64,000 bases of DNA from Gliomastix tumulicola (Eukaryota; Ascomycota; Sordariomycetes; Hypocreales; Bionectriaceae), in contig BCHX01000001.1 of the NCBI GenBank assembly GCA_001599755.1, positions 3,720,001 to 3,784,000 on the forward strand, written 5' to 3'. The notes beneath the pieces were generated by a model. It saw only the letters and a list, made by a program, of their open reading frames with translations, was not told where the DNA came from and did no database searches. Shown in pieces: positions 23,687-35,210 of the stretch; positions within the stretch are counted from its first letter, which is position 1, and each line of letters starts with the position of its first letter. Made by a program: the position numbers and the translations under genes.

Positions 23687-24449
23687 ATTCAGGGAAAGCG
23701 CGGATGGGTGGCTTGCCCCTGCCCTCAGACCTCGTGGCTCTTGCCTCACCTGCATGCAGGAGGACTGCTGAAGAAGCGAGCCGGGAGGCGAAAAGGGTCA
23801 CCTAACAAGGGAAGGAGCAGGCTGGCAGGGGCCGCACACAGAACCTGGAAATCCAGAATCGCAAATTAGCGTCGCCCCGGCTTCAAACGGTGCCTATCAC
23901 ATTGTGCCGGACTGCTGATCCCCGCCCAATCTGAGACAGCCTCTCGACAAGCTTACGGCGCTGGTGCGGGTGAAGCGCACCAAGACAGTGCAGACATGCA
24001 GCGGTGTGCGCTCCTTGTGAGTCCTTAGTGCCCATTTCCGTGGACCCTGCACCGGGTCGCGCCTCATGGTTGGCCAGAGCCGTGTTTCAAGACGTCCGGC
24101 CCCTGCGCCGCTAAAGGAGGACGCAACCCCCGAAGATACAAAGCTGCTGGTCAAGTGTGACCCCCCTGGCCGCCGGCCAATGGCGTGCTGCTATTTGACG
24201 CATTGGGTGTTGGAGGAGCGGAAGATCGCGCGTCATACTGCCACTGTGGACTGTGTGTTCACGGCGTGACCTTTGTGACCTATTCTGGATCTCACGCTGG
24301 TATTACTGTGCTCGGTGTGGGCGCAGCGGCATGGCGACAATGGGATCGGCCGACAACGAACCCTCGCCGCACCAGTGCAGAGACGGCTGACGCTCATTCT
24401 CCTTTTACACAATGACGTTATTTTTGAGACAGCCCAACGGCCACGCTGG

Positions 24450-24484
24450 CTGCTACTGCTGCTGCTGCTGCTGCTACTGCTGCC
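24450..24484. repeat. TGC/CTG trinucleotide microsatellite
   Basis: An interrupted run of CTG units in non-coding DNA. One strand would encode poly-Leu and the other poly-Ser, which explains the low-complexity ORFs there. Confidence 0.9.
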
Positions 24485-25634
24485 GCCAGCATCTCCCTCC
24501 ATCTTAGCCAGACAGCATCAATCTGCTTCCGGAACCTGCAGCAGCCGACCTTGCCCTCCTTGCTTTATCGCGCCATGGGGGGTCTCGCCCCAGCCCAGGA
24601 TCCAATCTAGCGTCCTTTTCGGCGATTCCCATGTTCCTTGGACCAGGATTCCGCAAATTGCCTCCAGCCAAGCGTGAGACCGACTTTGGATGGAAAAGGC
24701 AAGAGTTTAGCGCACCCCAGCCAATGCCCCTTACATAATATCGAAGATATTACTGAGATTCCTGCCAGTCGTTGTGATTCTGATCGACAGCAGGTAGGAA
24801 GCCCGGTGAGGGCGAAAAATTCCATGACCTCGGGACAAAGAATCCCATCCTGACAAAGGCCAGAAATCAAATCAAATACCTCCTACCTCGACAAAGCTCC
24901 TTTCACCGGAAATGCTTTCTGTTTCTGGTGACCAGGGGCGGACAATGAAGACCCTGCGCAAGTTTTAAGAAAGACGACCGGCCTCGTTCCCGGATCTCGT
25001 TAATTCGAAACATCTCCATGCCTCCTCCATTATTGTTTTACGGAACGAACAAGCGACGTGACGCCGCTTCGGAAGGGGCGAGATTCCTACGTGCCGCGCG
25101 CTCTGCCGCAAGATCGCAAACCCCGTGCCTCACGCGTTTCGAAACAATCGATGTCTGGTCCAGGTCAGACCACTCATAAACGGGAATGAGTCTCGTTCAG
25201 AAGAAACTATCTGCCCCCTATCGCACCTATTTTTGATATGCCGCCAGCTTAGCCCCTGCTTCCGTGGATAGTGAAGGAAGTCCCCCAGACGAGAAACGCC
25301 TTATGCCGCTCCATTATCCCATCCCCTGGAGTGTCAGTCAAGACCTGCTTGGAAAGGAATGAAGGCCTTGATTATTAGAGAATTTGCAACGCTGAGCCCC
25401 CGTCCAAGATTATATAAGTACTGTTGCGCCTCGCAATTAGATCCCCAATGCCGCATACCCCCCGCATGCTCGCAGAGCACCCTACTACCCTGGTGAACGT
25501 GAATGAAGAAATGCGCCGTGAAGTCCAACTGCTGCCGATGGGTATCTGAAGAAATCATAGAGCGCCTTTGCATGCCACCCAAAAACCAGAATCAAATATC
25601 AGCATAGCAAGCTTATCTAGAGAACGCCATGTTT

Positions 25635-28093
25635 TCATCGAGGTCGAATGTCTCCGCCTGAGCCGTCGTCATTAGAGTCGGTGCTCATTTGATCATCGCC
25701 GGGCTGACTGTTACTCGCTACAGAGCTATCATTGGAGCTGTCTTCGTCTTCAGCAATGGTCATTGGCTCGTTATGAGACGAGCCAGGGCGCGGCGCTTCT
25801 GATCCGGTGGCTTGTGCCTGCGCTGCTGCCTTGGCATGGGTCTGAACCTGGGCCTGATTCTGCTGTAGCTGAGCCAGACCTCGGGGCTGGCTTGACGTCA
25901 ACAACGTGGTAGGGTCAGTCGTCTCTGCTGATCCCACGGAGCCCGAGAGTCCACCCATATCAGCCAGGGCCACGCGCTTCCGGGGTGTCAAAGCCTGACT
26001 GGGCTGAGGCGTGCTAGAGCCCGACGGTGGAAGCGGCGATGCGTTTTGTGAAGACGGATCGCCATCTGTTCGCGGTCGCTTTGCCAACCTCTCCGAATCC
26101 CTTGCGGTTTGCTCCATAGTTGCCCATATCTCAGGTCCGTCGGGTCCCAGCATACGTCGGCGTTCGGCGTCAATCTCGTCTTGCAGACGCCTCTCCCGGA
26201 GGCGAATACCGTACTTCTTCCGCGTCATGCTTTGTTTCGTGTTGTAGCAGTTCTTCCACTTGGCCCAGTCCTTTTTCCGATCTGCAATGGGCAGCAATAG
26301 TGTCTCTCTAAAGAGCTGGCCATACTTCTCCTCCGCCTGTAACATCTCGCTCTGGAACCGTTTCAAAGCGTCGGGATTGAGATGCGCGTACGCATGTTCG
26401 TCCTTTCTCCCAGAGCGTGGCTCAGGAGTGCCCTGGTACTGGACGATAGTCTGAGGAGTAGCTTGAGGGGCGGCTAGAAGGCCATTCGGGGACTGGGAGA
26501 CGAGGAGGGAGTGCTGTTGCTCCGCGAGCTGGCGAACTTGAGGTTTGAGCGCGGAGAACTTCTGCTGCGGTGACGTTTGAGTCGGTGTTTGGCCAACGGC
26601 CGCTGGCATCGCCGCCAGACGAGCCTCTCGGACCTCGACGTAGTTCAAAAGTTCATTGTTCATTTGCTTGAAAGTCTCCTCGCTGTAATCCCCGCAGACT
26701 TTGACCTTCGAATGGTAGAGTAGTCCAGTGCTTGACGTGAATGCCTGTCCGCAGTGAGTGCACAGATTTTTGTCGATTCTCCCAATACGGAAATTAGGAT
26801 CGCAAGCTGCCTTCTTTATGTGCTGTAACGAATGAGTTAGCAGGTCGTAACCAATATAATGATGACTTTCTGTTGGCAGTGCAACATGAGTCCCAGGGGT
26901 CATACGTACATATCGCAGAGCTAACTCACCACTGCAAGGGCGTCGGCAGTCCTGGCAGTATAGTATTCCATGAGGCCCGCTCGCAGGCAGGGGCGGAAGA
27001 CCAACCATCCATTTGGGTTGATCGGACCAGGGCTGGACAGGTGCGGGCGAAGACACCGGCTGGGTTTCTTGCATGGGCTGATGGGGTGGCGGAGGACCGT
27101 GGTATTGGCCGTTCATGGCTGGGAAGTCCGGTGGAATGACACCTTGGAGTGACGGAACAACCTGCTCGGGCTTATCAGGCTGGCGCTCCACCACAATATC
27201 TGACACGTCGTAGCCGAGGCGTTCAGCCCTGGCCAGGGCGTTCACCAGACTTCTGGCATCAATGGTCTCGAGACGCTGCGCTAAGGCTCTGTCAAGGAAC
27301 TCGGGGCTGAGTTTCGACAGTAGCAGATCCATGACCCCATCAAGCTCGGGCCCAGAGCAACGGTTAATGATCTCGGGCAAGGCGGCTTGAACAAGCTGGG
27401 CTCCGAAGTCCTGGACGGAGCGACGGAGCACCTCGGCAGGTGCCTGGTGCAGGATGGCATTCAGCTAGAAACAGACCAGGTTAGCTTGTGCAGTGCCACA
27501 GGATAGGGCAGCGTGGCTGAGATTCGATGATCGAGTTCAAGCGAACGGGAGAGAGGGAAGATCTAGAAAAGGGAACGTACGAAAAAGGCAAGATTATAAT
27601 CAGAGCCCATGAGGGCAATATCCCAGTGGTCTCTGATAACCTGGCGCAAGACGCTACGCTCCGCAGTCTTCATGACGGTTGCGATGGCGTTGTACTGCTC
27701 GGTGTGACTCTTGTCACGCACTGACTGGGCCTCTAGAGCTGTATCTGAGCGAACTGGAGCAGGGGGGACTTTGGGATTGATCCCCGCGGCGTCTGAAGAC
27801 GAGCCCTGAGGTGGAGGACCAGCCGGAGGACCAGTGGGAGCCATAGTCTGCGGACTCGGAGCCGTTGGAGGTGGCTGAGCGACGCCATTCGGGTGTTGAG
27901 GTGCTGCACCCTCAGCAGCAGCTCCCGGTCGGGACGCGAAAAAGGACGCGGCACCACTGCCAACCCCAGGGCCCTGCTGATGTGCTGGCAGGCCCGGCGA
28001 CTGAGCCGCAGGTGAACCGCCCCAAGAGCCCTGAGGAATGCTTGGAGAGATTTGCGCTCCCGGGGGCGCCGGGGCTGCTATCGAGGTCGCCAT
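25635..28093 (-). CDS. Conserved fungal protein with two tandem C2HC zinc fingers
   Basis: Three exons, complement(25635..26822, 26910..27464, 27581..28093), 751 aa, start ATG 28093. Intron 1 (27465-27580) has donor GTACGT and acceptor TTCTAG. Intron 2 (26823-26909, 87 nt) has GTACGT, a GCTAAC branch and TTACAG; it is a multiple of three and stop-free, so the ORF reads through it. Removing it gives C341-x2-C344-x12-H357-x5-C363, which matches exactly the spacing of the next finger C377-x2-C380-x12-H393-x5-C399. Residues 1-130 are Pro/Gly/Gln-rich. Residues 140-240 are helical and conserved-looking (NAIATVMKTAERSVLRQV, then ARSLVNALARAERLGYDV). A basic segment (KDWAKWKNCYNTKQSMTRKK) precedes a disordered acidic C-terminus. 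Nuclear nucleic-acid or protein binding is an inference; I know no characterised member. Confidence 0.85.
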
Positions 28094-29161
28094 TGTGTAG
28101 TACACAGGTAGGCAAGCTCTGAGCTTGATAAAATAAATGAGGAACCCCCCAAGATGTCGTACCCCAGATGATTCCCTTTGCGACGCGTGATATCGATTCC
28201 TATGACCTTTGCTGGCAATGAAATGATCCTGCTCAGCTAGCTCCGTCCGCGTGCGTCAGGAAAGCACAAAAGGGCAGATAACAAGTCGAACAGAAGAGAA
28301 CGAGATGAAATGAAATTTAATTGGTATTTTTGAAGACCAAATGGTGCAAATAATGCAATATAATCTTCGACCGGTCACTGAGGTCCGTCGCGCCTGTCTG
28401 AGCCGCGGTCACGCGCCTGCCCCGTGATGGTCGTTCTTAGCTGTGCCTGCCTTAAGTAGGGCCACTAAAATGCTAACTCATGACAGGGTGAGAAAAATAT
28501 TCTGAGGAGGGGCCAGGTTTATTAATTTTTAGAAAACTCATGCACTAAGCGGCTAGTGGACCCGTTTATCTAATTAATGCCTGAAATATCAGGCTTTAAA
28601 TATGCTAATTCTACTTTATTTCCGATATTAAGATATATGGTCTTACAGATTATTAATGCAGGCTATTTAAACCTATATGCTAAGTTCCTCACCTAATCAC
28701 CCAAAGAGGCTTGGTGTTTGAAAGCCACTATTCCACTCAACAATGCTGGACCCGCCTGACTTCGAGGCTGTCAAGACAGCAGGACCCCTCAACGACGAGT
28801 ACTTCCCGGACCAGTTCAAAGGAAGAGTTGACAGTAGAGATTTTCCCGCTAGGTATCGCGCGCCAGGACGTCTCCAAAAAGTCTCCCGACTTCGTTGCAC
28901 GCCCAAGATGGTTGACGTCGTGGCGTCAAAGCACTCCTGTACTAGGTGCCGCATGCCATCTCGACATCTTGGGCAAATCATGCACGAGAGAAAGCGCATG
29001 GCGGATTATGCAAAGCAGGCCGTGAGATTCAATTATGGGGAATCATAAGTCGTTGAGTCCAGCCTTCCTAGCCCCGACCAGATAATACTATAGACACCAG
29101 AAACGCCAGCACCCGTGGCCGTCCTCCTTACTCCTGCGAAGCCTCCATTCTCACCATACAC
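28094..29161. other. Intergenic region with AT-rich island
   Basis: The left part is the C2HC gene's leader and promoter. From about 28490 to 28690 composition drops sharply to A/T-rich with many TA steps and a small hairpin (GCCTGA/TCAGGC, 28578-28593). The right part carries a 101-codon ORF (28743-29048, plus) of ordinary composition but no recognisable family; it may be a chance or decayed ORF. The island could be a decayed, repeat-induced-point-mutated fragment. Confidence 0.4.
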
Positions 29162-30727
29162 TTACAACTCCCCGATACACGCGAGCATCAGTCGCTGGTA
29201 GTCCCCAGAGGTCTCGCCCTTGATTCTGCTTCCCAGAGACCGGCGATACTTCTGCTGGTACGCAGCCTTGACGTTGGCCAGCATTGTTTTATCCCAGTGG
29301 AAGCGAATCACGCGAGACACGAGTAGGTGGTCCTTCGTGCCCATGCCTGCCATGGAGTCTTCGAGAAGCCTCGCCGCGTGCATGTACTTGTCGACGGCGT
29401 AGCGCAGTTGGTGTAGGAGGGCCTCCTTCATGTGACCGGAGAATTCCTGTGATTGGTTCACGTTAGCATAAGCACACCCTGATGGTGTGTCGCGGCTGCA
29501 ATTGTTTTTCCGGCTGGTTATTACTCACGCTCTTGATCACGTCATCCAGGTCTTTACGGAATTTCTGCTTATAAGCGAATGCGATGGCCCGGATCTGGTC
29601 GTTGTTCCTCGAGGTCAGGATGCTGCAGACCAGGATTTCATCCGTCCCCATTCTCGCCTCTGTGGCTTTGTAGAGCTGCATGACGTCGTCGTCGACCTGT
29701 CGGGGGTCTACGGGCGCTGTTTCCTCGGCCCTGTTTGCGGCTAGGACAAGCATGAAATGCCTCTCGGTCTTCATGCTTAGGTCTCCCTTGACTACGTCCT
29801 CGAGGCTCCTTCGGAATGTCTGCGCATAGGCGCTCTTGATCGCCTTCATATCGGCGTTGGTTCGCGACAGAAGGATGTCGTTAAGGACAGTTTCCTTGGT
29901 TCCGATACCGTCCATGGCCTCGTGGAGAAGGTGGACGTCCGCCTGGAGCGGACCTCGCCCAAGCTGCAACAAGCCAGCACGGAACCAACCACTTGTCTCC
30001 TTCCTCATGTCCTCTATCAGGTTTCTTCCGAACAGTCGATTGAATGCTGACCTAATAGCGTCAATCTGCAAAGGGTCCTTGTCGGAAAGGACTCGAACCA
30101 AGGCTTTCTCGTCGGTCCCGAATCCCTTCATTCCAGCCCTGAGAGTCTGCGCATCCGGCTCGGCGTTCCATTGAATGATCTGCGGCGCACCGTAGCCCAG
30201 TGTGGGCGGATCCGGCTGGACATGGGGTGCGCCATAGGGCCCTCCGGGAGGCGGGCCGCCGGGGGGAGGATGTCCGTACTGCTGTGGTGGCGGCGGCGCG
30301 CCATACTGGTGCGGAGGCGGATGGCCGCCGTGATGGGAAGGCGGCGGCGGATGTTGGTTGTAGCCACCTTGCTGGGGTGGGGGATACTGTTGATGCCCGT
30401 AGCCCTGAGGGGAAGGCTGTCCGTATGGAGGCTGATGACCCTGCGGTGGAGGGTAGTTGCCTGGGGGCGGGGGACCCTGTTGCTGGTAATACCCGCCTTG
30501 CTGAGGGGGATATTGCTGTTGACCGTAGCTCTGGGGAGGAGGCGGCTGACCGTACGGAGGCTGGTAGCCGCCCTGGGGAGGATAGGGCGGCTGCTGCCCG
30601 TAGCCTTGGGGAGGAGGGGGTTCTGTGGTGGTATTAGAAGCTGGAGTTCGAGTCTGCGGGGCGTCTTGAGCGACGATGCCGGCCACTTACGCCCATAGGG
30701 CTGCTGCCCGTACCCGGAGTATGACAT
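29162..30727 (-). CDS. Annexin
   Basis: Three exons, complement(29162..29446, 29529..30622, 30691..30727), 471 aa. The first exon encodes only MSYSGYGQQPYG plus one base; its intron (GTAAGT to CCACAG) joins it to the same Gln/Pro/Gly/Tyr-rich register. Intron 2 (29447-29528) has GTGAGT, CTAAC and CACAG. The N-terminal 155 or so residues are imperfect PQGYGQQ/YPPPQ-type repeats, low complexity and prone to phase separation (inference). The C-terminal core has four annexin repeats, each with the type II calcium-loop signature: GFGTDEKA, GIGTKETV, RMGTDEIL and GMGTKDHL. Annexins bind acidic phospholipids in a calcium-dependent way at membranes. The length fits fungal annexins with long PYGQ tails. 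Confidence 0.93.
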
Positions 30728-32276
30728 GGGAATGTATTGGCCGTAAACTTATCGATCTCGCAACTGCGTATCTCAGGTTTCGGTCGCGACAGCGGGAGAC
30801 GTCGATGCACGAGGAACAGACGAGCGATCAGTGAGGTCCGGTCGGCGGAAGTCTCTGGTAGGTTATTATGACAAGCGCAAAACACCACGAACACCGCGAT
30901 GAGCAAAGAAAAGACTGGGCAATGTCAATTAGTGAAATGATGGGTGGACCTAAAGTACTGCGTAAGTATAGTAGCCAAGGCTGCCGAGGATGGTAGTGGG
31001 AGAGGAGAATGATGATGAAGGAAAAGAAGAGGAGAAGCAGCAGAGTCGTGCCATTTTCAATTCGGGCTGTTGCTGGTTGGGCTGACTGGATCTGGTGGTG
31101 GTTACGTGGCTGAGCGCAGTGCTCAGATGGCAAGAGACACCCCCGGAGTCGGTAACGCGCAGCTCCAGCCCGATTTCGACGTCATGCACCAACAAAAACC
31201 ACCACCAGTCTACAGGTTTCCACATTTCTATCGAGTTCATCGGCAGCTCACCAACTGAGCTACTGAGCTGGCTGACTGCACGGCATCTTGACGCGAACCC
31301 CCGCGACACGGCATGCATGGTGGGATGTCCTGTGCACCTCGTCCTTGGGTAGCGACAGTGACACAAGCGTGAACCCGACTGGCCCGGTCAACAGATGCGA
31401 ACTGCTGGGCTGCAGCACAGAAGGGCGAGCCAAGCTCCGATGCTGCCCCTCCTCAATGCCAAGCCATCGTGAATGCGCGTCCGCTGCAAATCCGGTCCTC
31501 CGCCACGAGCATGTCTTGTCACGCGGTCGAACTAATAATACTTGAGTTACGGGACCATGCAATTTGGGGGTGTATGTGGCTCAAGTTTTTCTTCGACTGC
31601 ATGCTTGTCTCTTGGGGCTACGCAAGCCACAACTAAGGTAGTACCGTTAGTAGAACAAGGCAGACGAGCCTTGACTTTTCCTTGAAGAGCGACAACGAGT
31701 AACAGGGGCTCCTGATAATTGCTTGCAGCCCATGAACCTGCAGTCCAGAACGTGTTCCTGAAACCCCAAGGGACCACAGAATCTTCGGCGTTATCGTTGC
31801 AATCGATGTTGTGCATTCAGGGTGCCACACTGAGGGGCACTTACGTATATTGGGTGGCTGGTGGGAGATCCCAACCGCCAATGGGAGAGCTCAACAGGCA
31901 CGAATTGCCCCACATGGTTCAGAGAGGCTCCCCAGCCACACCTTTAATTCTGGCCCAAACAGGAAATTGAAGCCAAAGTAGGATGCACTCACCAGCCATC
32001 ACCTTTTCACTGCACCAACGAATTTCCTCATCCCATCTGTTGAATATGAGGCCCGTCGCCTGCACTCCCTAGGGCTTGTGTGACCTTCTTTCTCTTTTTT
32101 TCCTCACCCTCGCACTCGTTCACGGTTTATTTTTGCCCACCGCTCGTTTTTCCACGTTTTCTCACGCCTTCTTCCCCAGCCTTGCATCACCAACCGCAAA
32201 CACGCTGCTCCACACCAAGACATAAAACGCCCTCTCCTGCAAATTGGTTGGCGCAGCTCATTTGAACGAGCGCAAG
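30728..32276. other. Divergent promoter region, annexin / secreted protein
   Basis: No gene seen in 1.5 kb between divergently transcribed genes. A C/T-rich tract at about 32070-32180, just before the secreted-protein ATG, is typical of a fungal core promoter. Confidence 0.45.
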
Positions 32277-33017
32277 ATGCGTGGGACGGTGTCGCTCCTC
32301 CTGGCGCTCTCAGCGTGTCTCACGGAGGTGACATCGCTGCCGCACGCTGGGGTGAGAGTCCGCGAGGCAGCTACCAGCAACGACCCGCCCAAGTACTCGG
32401 TGGTGCCGCTCGAGCCTGGTGATGACGATGAGGACGACAACGGCGGCAAGCCTGGCGGCGGCAATGGAGGCAACGGAGGCAACGGGGATGATGAGGACGG
32501 AGATGGCGTGGTGACGGTCATTGAGACGGTGGTCCAAACGGCCGACCCTATCACGCATCGCGTTACGCAGACTGCCGAACCGGAGACGGAGACGATCACG
32601 CACTCCATTCCTACCACCATCTCTGTGATTGATATCGATGCTACCGTCACCACAACCGTCTATGTGACTCCGACAAAGACGTCGACGACTGAGTCCAAGA
32701 CCACGTCTACATCGACCAAGACGACCTCTACTTCTACCACATCCTCAAGCACCACCTCAACTGCAGAGAGTACCACAACTTCCGCTGCGGAGCCAACCAC
32801 GCCTACGGCCACCCAATCTACTTCTGTGACCACGCCGACCCCCAGCTCCGTCATACCGACGCCACTACCGACGACCTTTTCCACCATCACTGTCGACCCT
32901 AGCTGGTCCTCAACTACGTCCTCCTCATCCTCGCAGGCCTTTGACGACGGACAGTGGCGCACGACCTATCCCGCTTGGAACGGCACCGATGTCTGGCGCT
33001 ACCGCCGCGACACGTGA
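32277..33017 (+). CDS. Secreted Ser/Thr-rich protein
   Basis: A single exon of 246 aa starting at ATG 32277 (MRGTVSLLLALSACL); the frame is open a little upstream without a better start. An N-terminal signal peptide of about 20 residues is clear. It is followed by an acidic and Gly-rich spacer (GDDDEDDNGGKPGGG, about 49-75), a Thr/Val/Glu-rich segment (VVTVIETVVQTADP) and a long Thr/Ser run likely to be O-mannosylated. A C-terminal segment with aromatic residues follows (WRTTYPAWNGTDVWRYRR). There is no hydrophobic GPI-attachment tail, so it is probably released or wall-associated. No enzymatic domain recognised. Confidence 0.75.
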   Translation: MRGTVSLLLALSACLTEVTSLPHAGVRVREAATSNDPPKYSVVPLEPGDDDEDDNGGKPGGGNGGNGGNGDDEDGDGVVTVIETVVQTADPITHRVTQTAEPETETITHSIPTTISVIDIDATVTTTVYVTPTKTSTTESKTTSTSTKTTSTSTTSSSTTSTAESTTTSAAEPTTPTATQSTSVTTPTPSSVIPTPLPTTFSTITVDPSWSSTTSSSSSQAFDDGQWRTTYPAWNGTDVWRYRRDT

Positions 33018-33751
33018 GAGAAGAGAGTACGACGAGCATTGCGGCTGAACGCGTGGGGTTCCTGGATGACGTCGGGGCGCAAATTCGCGCCATGAGAAGG
33101 ACCATGTAGCAAATCATGTACGAGAGAAACGAAAGGCAAAGACAAAACGACAGGGGCGCACTGTACCTAGACTGGAATTTAAGCGGTGGAGTTCTGCGAT
33201 GGATTTGTTTGGCTTTGGACTGGGAACGATCATAATGGAATAATGAATGAGAGGATAAACCGACCTTGTGTCACCCCAATCTTACTATTTACGTCCTTTC
33301 CTTTGCCTTCCCATGCCAATGAGCTTTCCGCTTCGTATTTCTAGAACTGCTGCCCCTCTCTTTCAGCCGATCGGCCTGGTGAGGTTCATTCTACACCAGT
33401 CATTTTGATCACTTCTCACTTTCTTACGCTCACCGCGTGAGTGAGACAATATCAAGGCACCAGCGACTAGGACAATATTAGTCTTGATATTCACCGGCAG
33501 CACAGACAATATGAAGCGGTCGGCACTTGGGAAAGAGGGGAAGTTATGCAAACTTCACATCTGCCGGCATATAAAATGTGGCAGGACTCTCTGTCTCGTT
33601 TACTGACGAAAGCTGTCAGCCGTTCCTCTCGCAGCTTCAGCTGTACTCATCGTCGCGATTTCTCTTCCATCACGAACCTTCATCCCCTACCTGTACCGCG
33701 AGAATCATCACTGAGCAGCATTTGAACGCCATAGAGACTGCAAGCACACAA
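33018..33751. other. Intergenic region
   Basis: No gene seen; 3' UTR of the secreted protein followed by the promoter and leader of the small membrane protein. Confidence 0.4.
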
Positions 33752-33807
33752 GTACGTATTCCTCTTTCCAGGAGGCACGCCTCAGTGAGCTCACTAACAC
33801 ATGACAG
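33752..33807 (+). other. Probable 5'-UTR intron of the small membrane protein
   Basis: GTACGT donor at 33752, CACTAAC branch site and GACAG acceptor ending at 33807 give a 56-nt GT-AG intron in DNA without coding character, 124 bp before the next ATG. Confidence 0.55.
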
Positions 33808-33931
33808 AACTCTCTTGCTCTCGGTCAATAATACCTAAGACCGACGCACATACAACCTCGTCAACAGCCCAAAGACTCAGCCAGACACCTTCACCCCGCA
33901 CGTTGCGCAGCCAATCACGATAGCATTCCTG

Positions 33932-34177
33932 ATGGACGCCAACCTCGTGGCCCTGATGGAGGGCGTCAGCAACTCGACCACGGTCATCCTCCCAAACAAG
34001 GGCAATGCCCGCGACCAGACCGTCAACATCATCGCAGCGGTCGTCGTCATCGTCGTTGTGTCTATTCTCGCCGCTGTCACCGCGGTCTTCGTCCATAAGA
34101 AGCTGCAGAAGAAGAAGCTGCGCCAGGAGAAGGCCAAGGCAGCCGCAGGCATCAGCCGAGCCCACTACGACGTCTAA
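33932..34177 (+). CDS. Small single-span membrane protein
   Basis: 81 aa from ATG 33932. A short N-terminal part with an Asn-Ser-Thr sequon (VSNSTTVILPNKGN) is followed by one strong transmembrane helix (about 31-54: VNIIAAVVVIVVVSILAAVT). A very basic tail follows (HKKLQKKKLRQEKAKAAA) ending in SRAHYDV. The positive residues after the span predict a cytosolic C-terminus and an N-out, type III-like topology; there is no cleavable signal. Such short ORFs are easily missed. The presence of an upstream leader intron supports a real transcript. No family recognised. Confidence 0.65.
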   Translation: MDANLVALMEGVSNSTTVILPNKGNARDQTVNIIAAVVVIVVVSILAAVTAVFVHKKLQKKKLRQEKAKAAAGISRAHYDV

Positions 34178-35210
34178 CGACCTGTTTAGACCGCCAGCTA
34201 GACTCCGTCTCTTCTATTTTAGAAATGGACAGGCTGTTGGGGACATAAGGTCGCCTCGTGGAGGAAACTTCAGACTGCCAACAGCTGTGGGCAGCTGGTT
34301 CAGGGAGTTGGTTTCAAAATAGGGAATTGGCGGCGCCACAATGATATCTTTTCTTCCTTTCCTTCTTCAATTCTGTTGGGACATTTGGTCGACTTGGGAC
34401 CGAACGGGTTTCTTCTTCTTTCACTACGAATCCATGCTGGCGTTTCTCAATCAATGACGCAGAGTCAGCCAGCAGACCACGATTGAACACGCACCACATT
34501 GCACCCAGACTCCCTTTAGACTTACACATTCACCCTCTTACATAAAAGACACATACACACAATCGTCACAGAATTCATGCCTGTGTCTGATACGGTCCCG
34601 CCAAGCCTTGGATCTAAAATCTTCGTGACGGTGATATCGTGTGATGGAAATCAGGCACCATCACCAGCTTCCCCGCGATGCCTGAGTCGGAGCTGTCAGC
34701 TCTCGGCGCCCACGTATAATTAGAGTGCCCAAATCACCAGCTTATCGGCTCACGATTTCGATTTCAACTTGGATTTCCAAGCCAAGGTTCCTAAACTTCT
34801 CAGAAGCTCGCCAATAGAATAGATACACGTCCATGTTCTGGATCCACCTCTGGGCATCAATTCCTAGCTTTGGCCTTGGAAAAACAGATTCCGGTAGGTC
34901 AAGCCCTACTCGTGCATGAGAGATTTCTCCTTCAAAAGGATGAAGAGCAGGCCATGAAGGTTGGTCTCAACGGACTAACAGCCCTCTAGAAATTTAGAAT
35001 ATTCACTCCTGTTTCGTTCGATTCATTCAACACCGAGCAACATCCTCAACAGACGAAATTACCCAGGAAAGCCTCGTCCTGCGATCTGTACCTGATCGCC
35101 CCCACAAAACAGGGCACCGATCCAGAAATAGAGATCGGGCCTGAAGATCCGGCATTCGGAGGGGGAGGAGTCAGCAAAACAAGAGGGAGGAGCCTGTTTC
35201 AAGAGGAACG
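34178..35210. other. Intergenic region
   Basis: About 1 kb with no gene seen: 3' UTR of the membrane-protein gene and promoter of the secreted X278-like gene. Confidence 0.4.

Larger units (their letters stand above)
23091..25634. other. 2.5-kb gene-free region
   Basis: Upstream of the BTB-like gene and downstream of the C2HC gene. No credible gene. It contains a TGTA tetranucleotide run (23467-23490), a degenerate GTTGCACC tandem array (23654-23686) and a TGC microsatellite (24450-24484). The left part should be the BTB-like gene's promoter. Confidence 0.45.

Noticed and set aside
23256..23801. 181-codon minus-strand ORF upstream of the BTB-like gene.
   Set aside because: Ser/Leu/His-rich translation of promoter repeats; no link to the downstream protein by a good splice pair.
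26823..26929. Alternative GTGAGT donor at 26929 for intron 2 of the C2HC gene.
   Set aside because: It is in the wrong phase and would shift the frame; the GTACGT donor at 26909 keeps frame and completes the finger.
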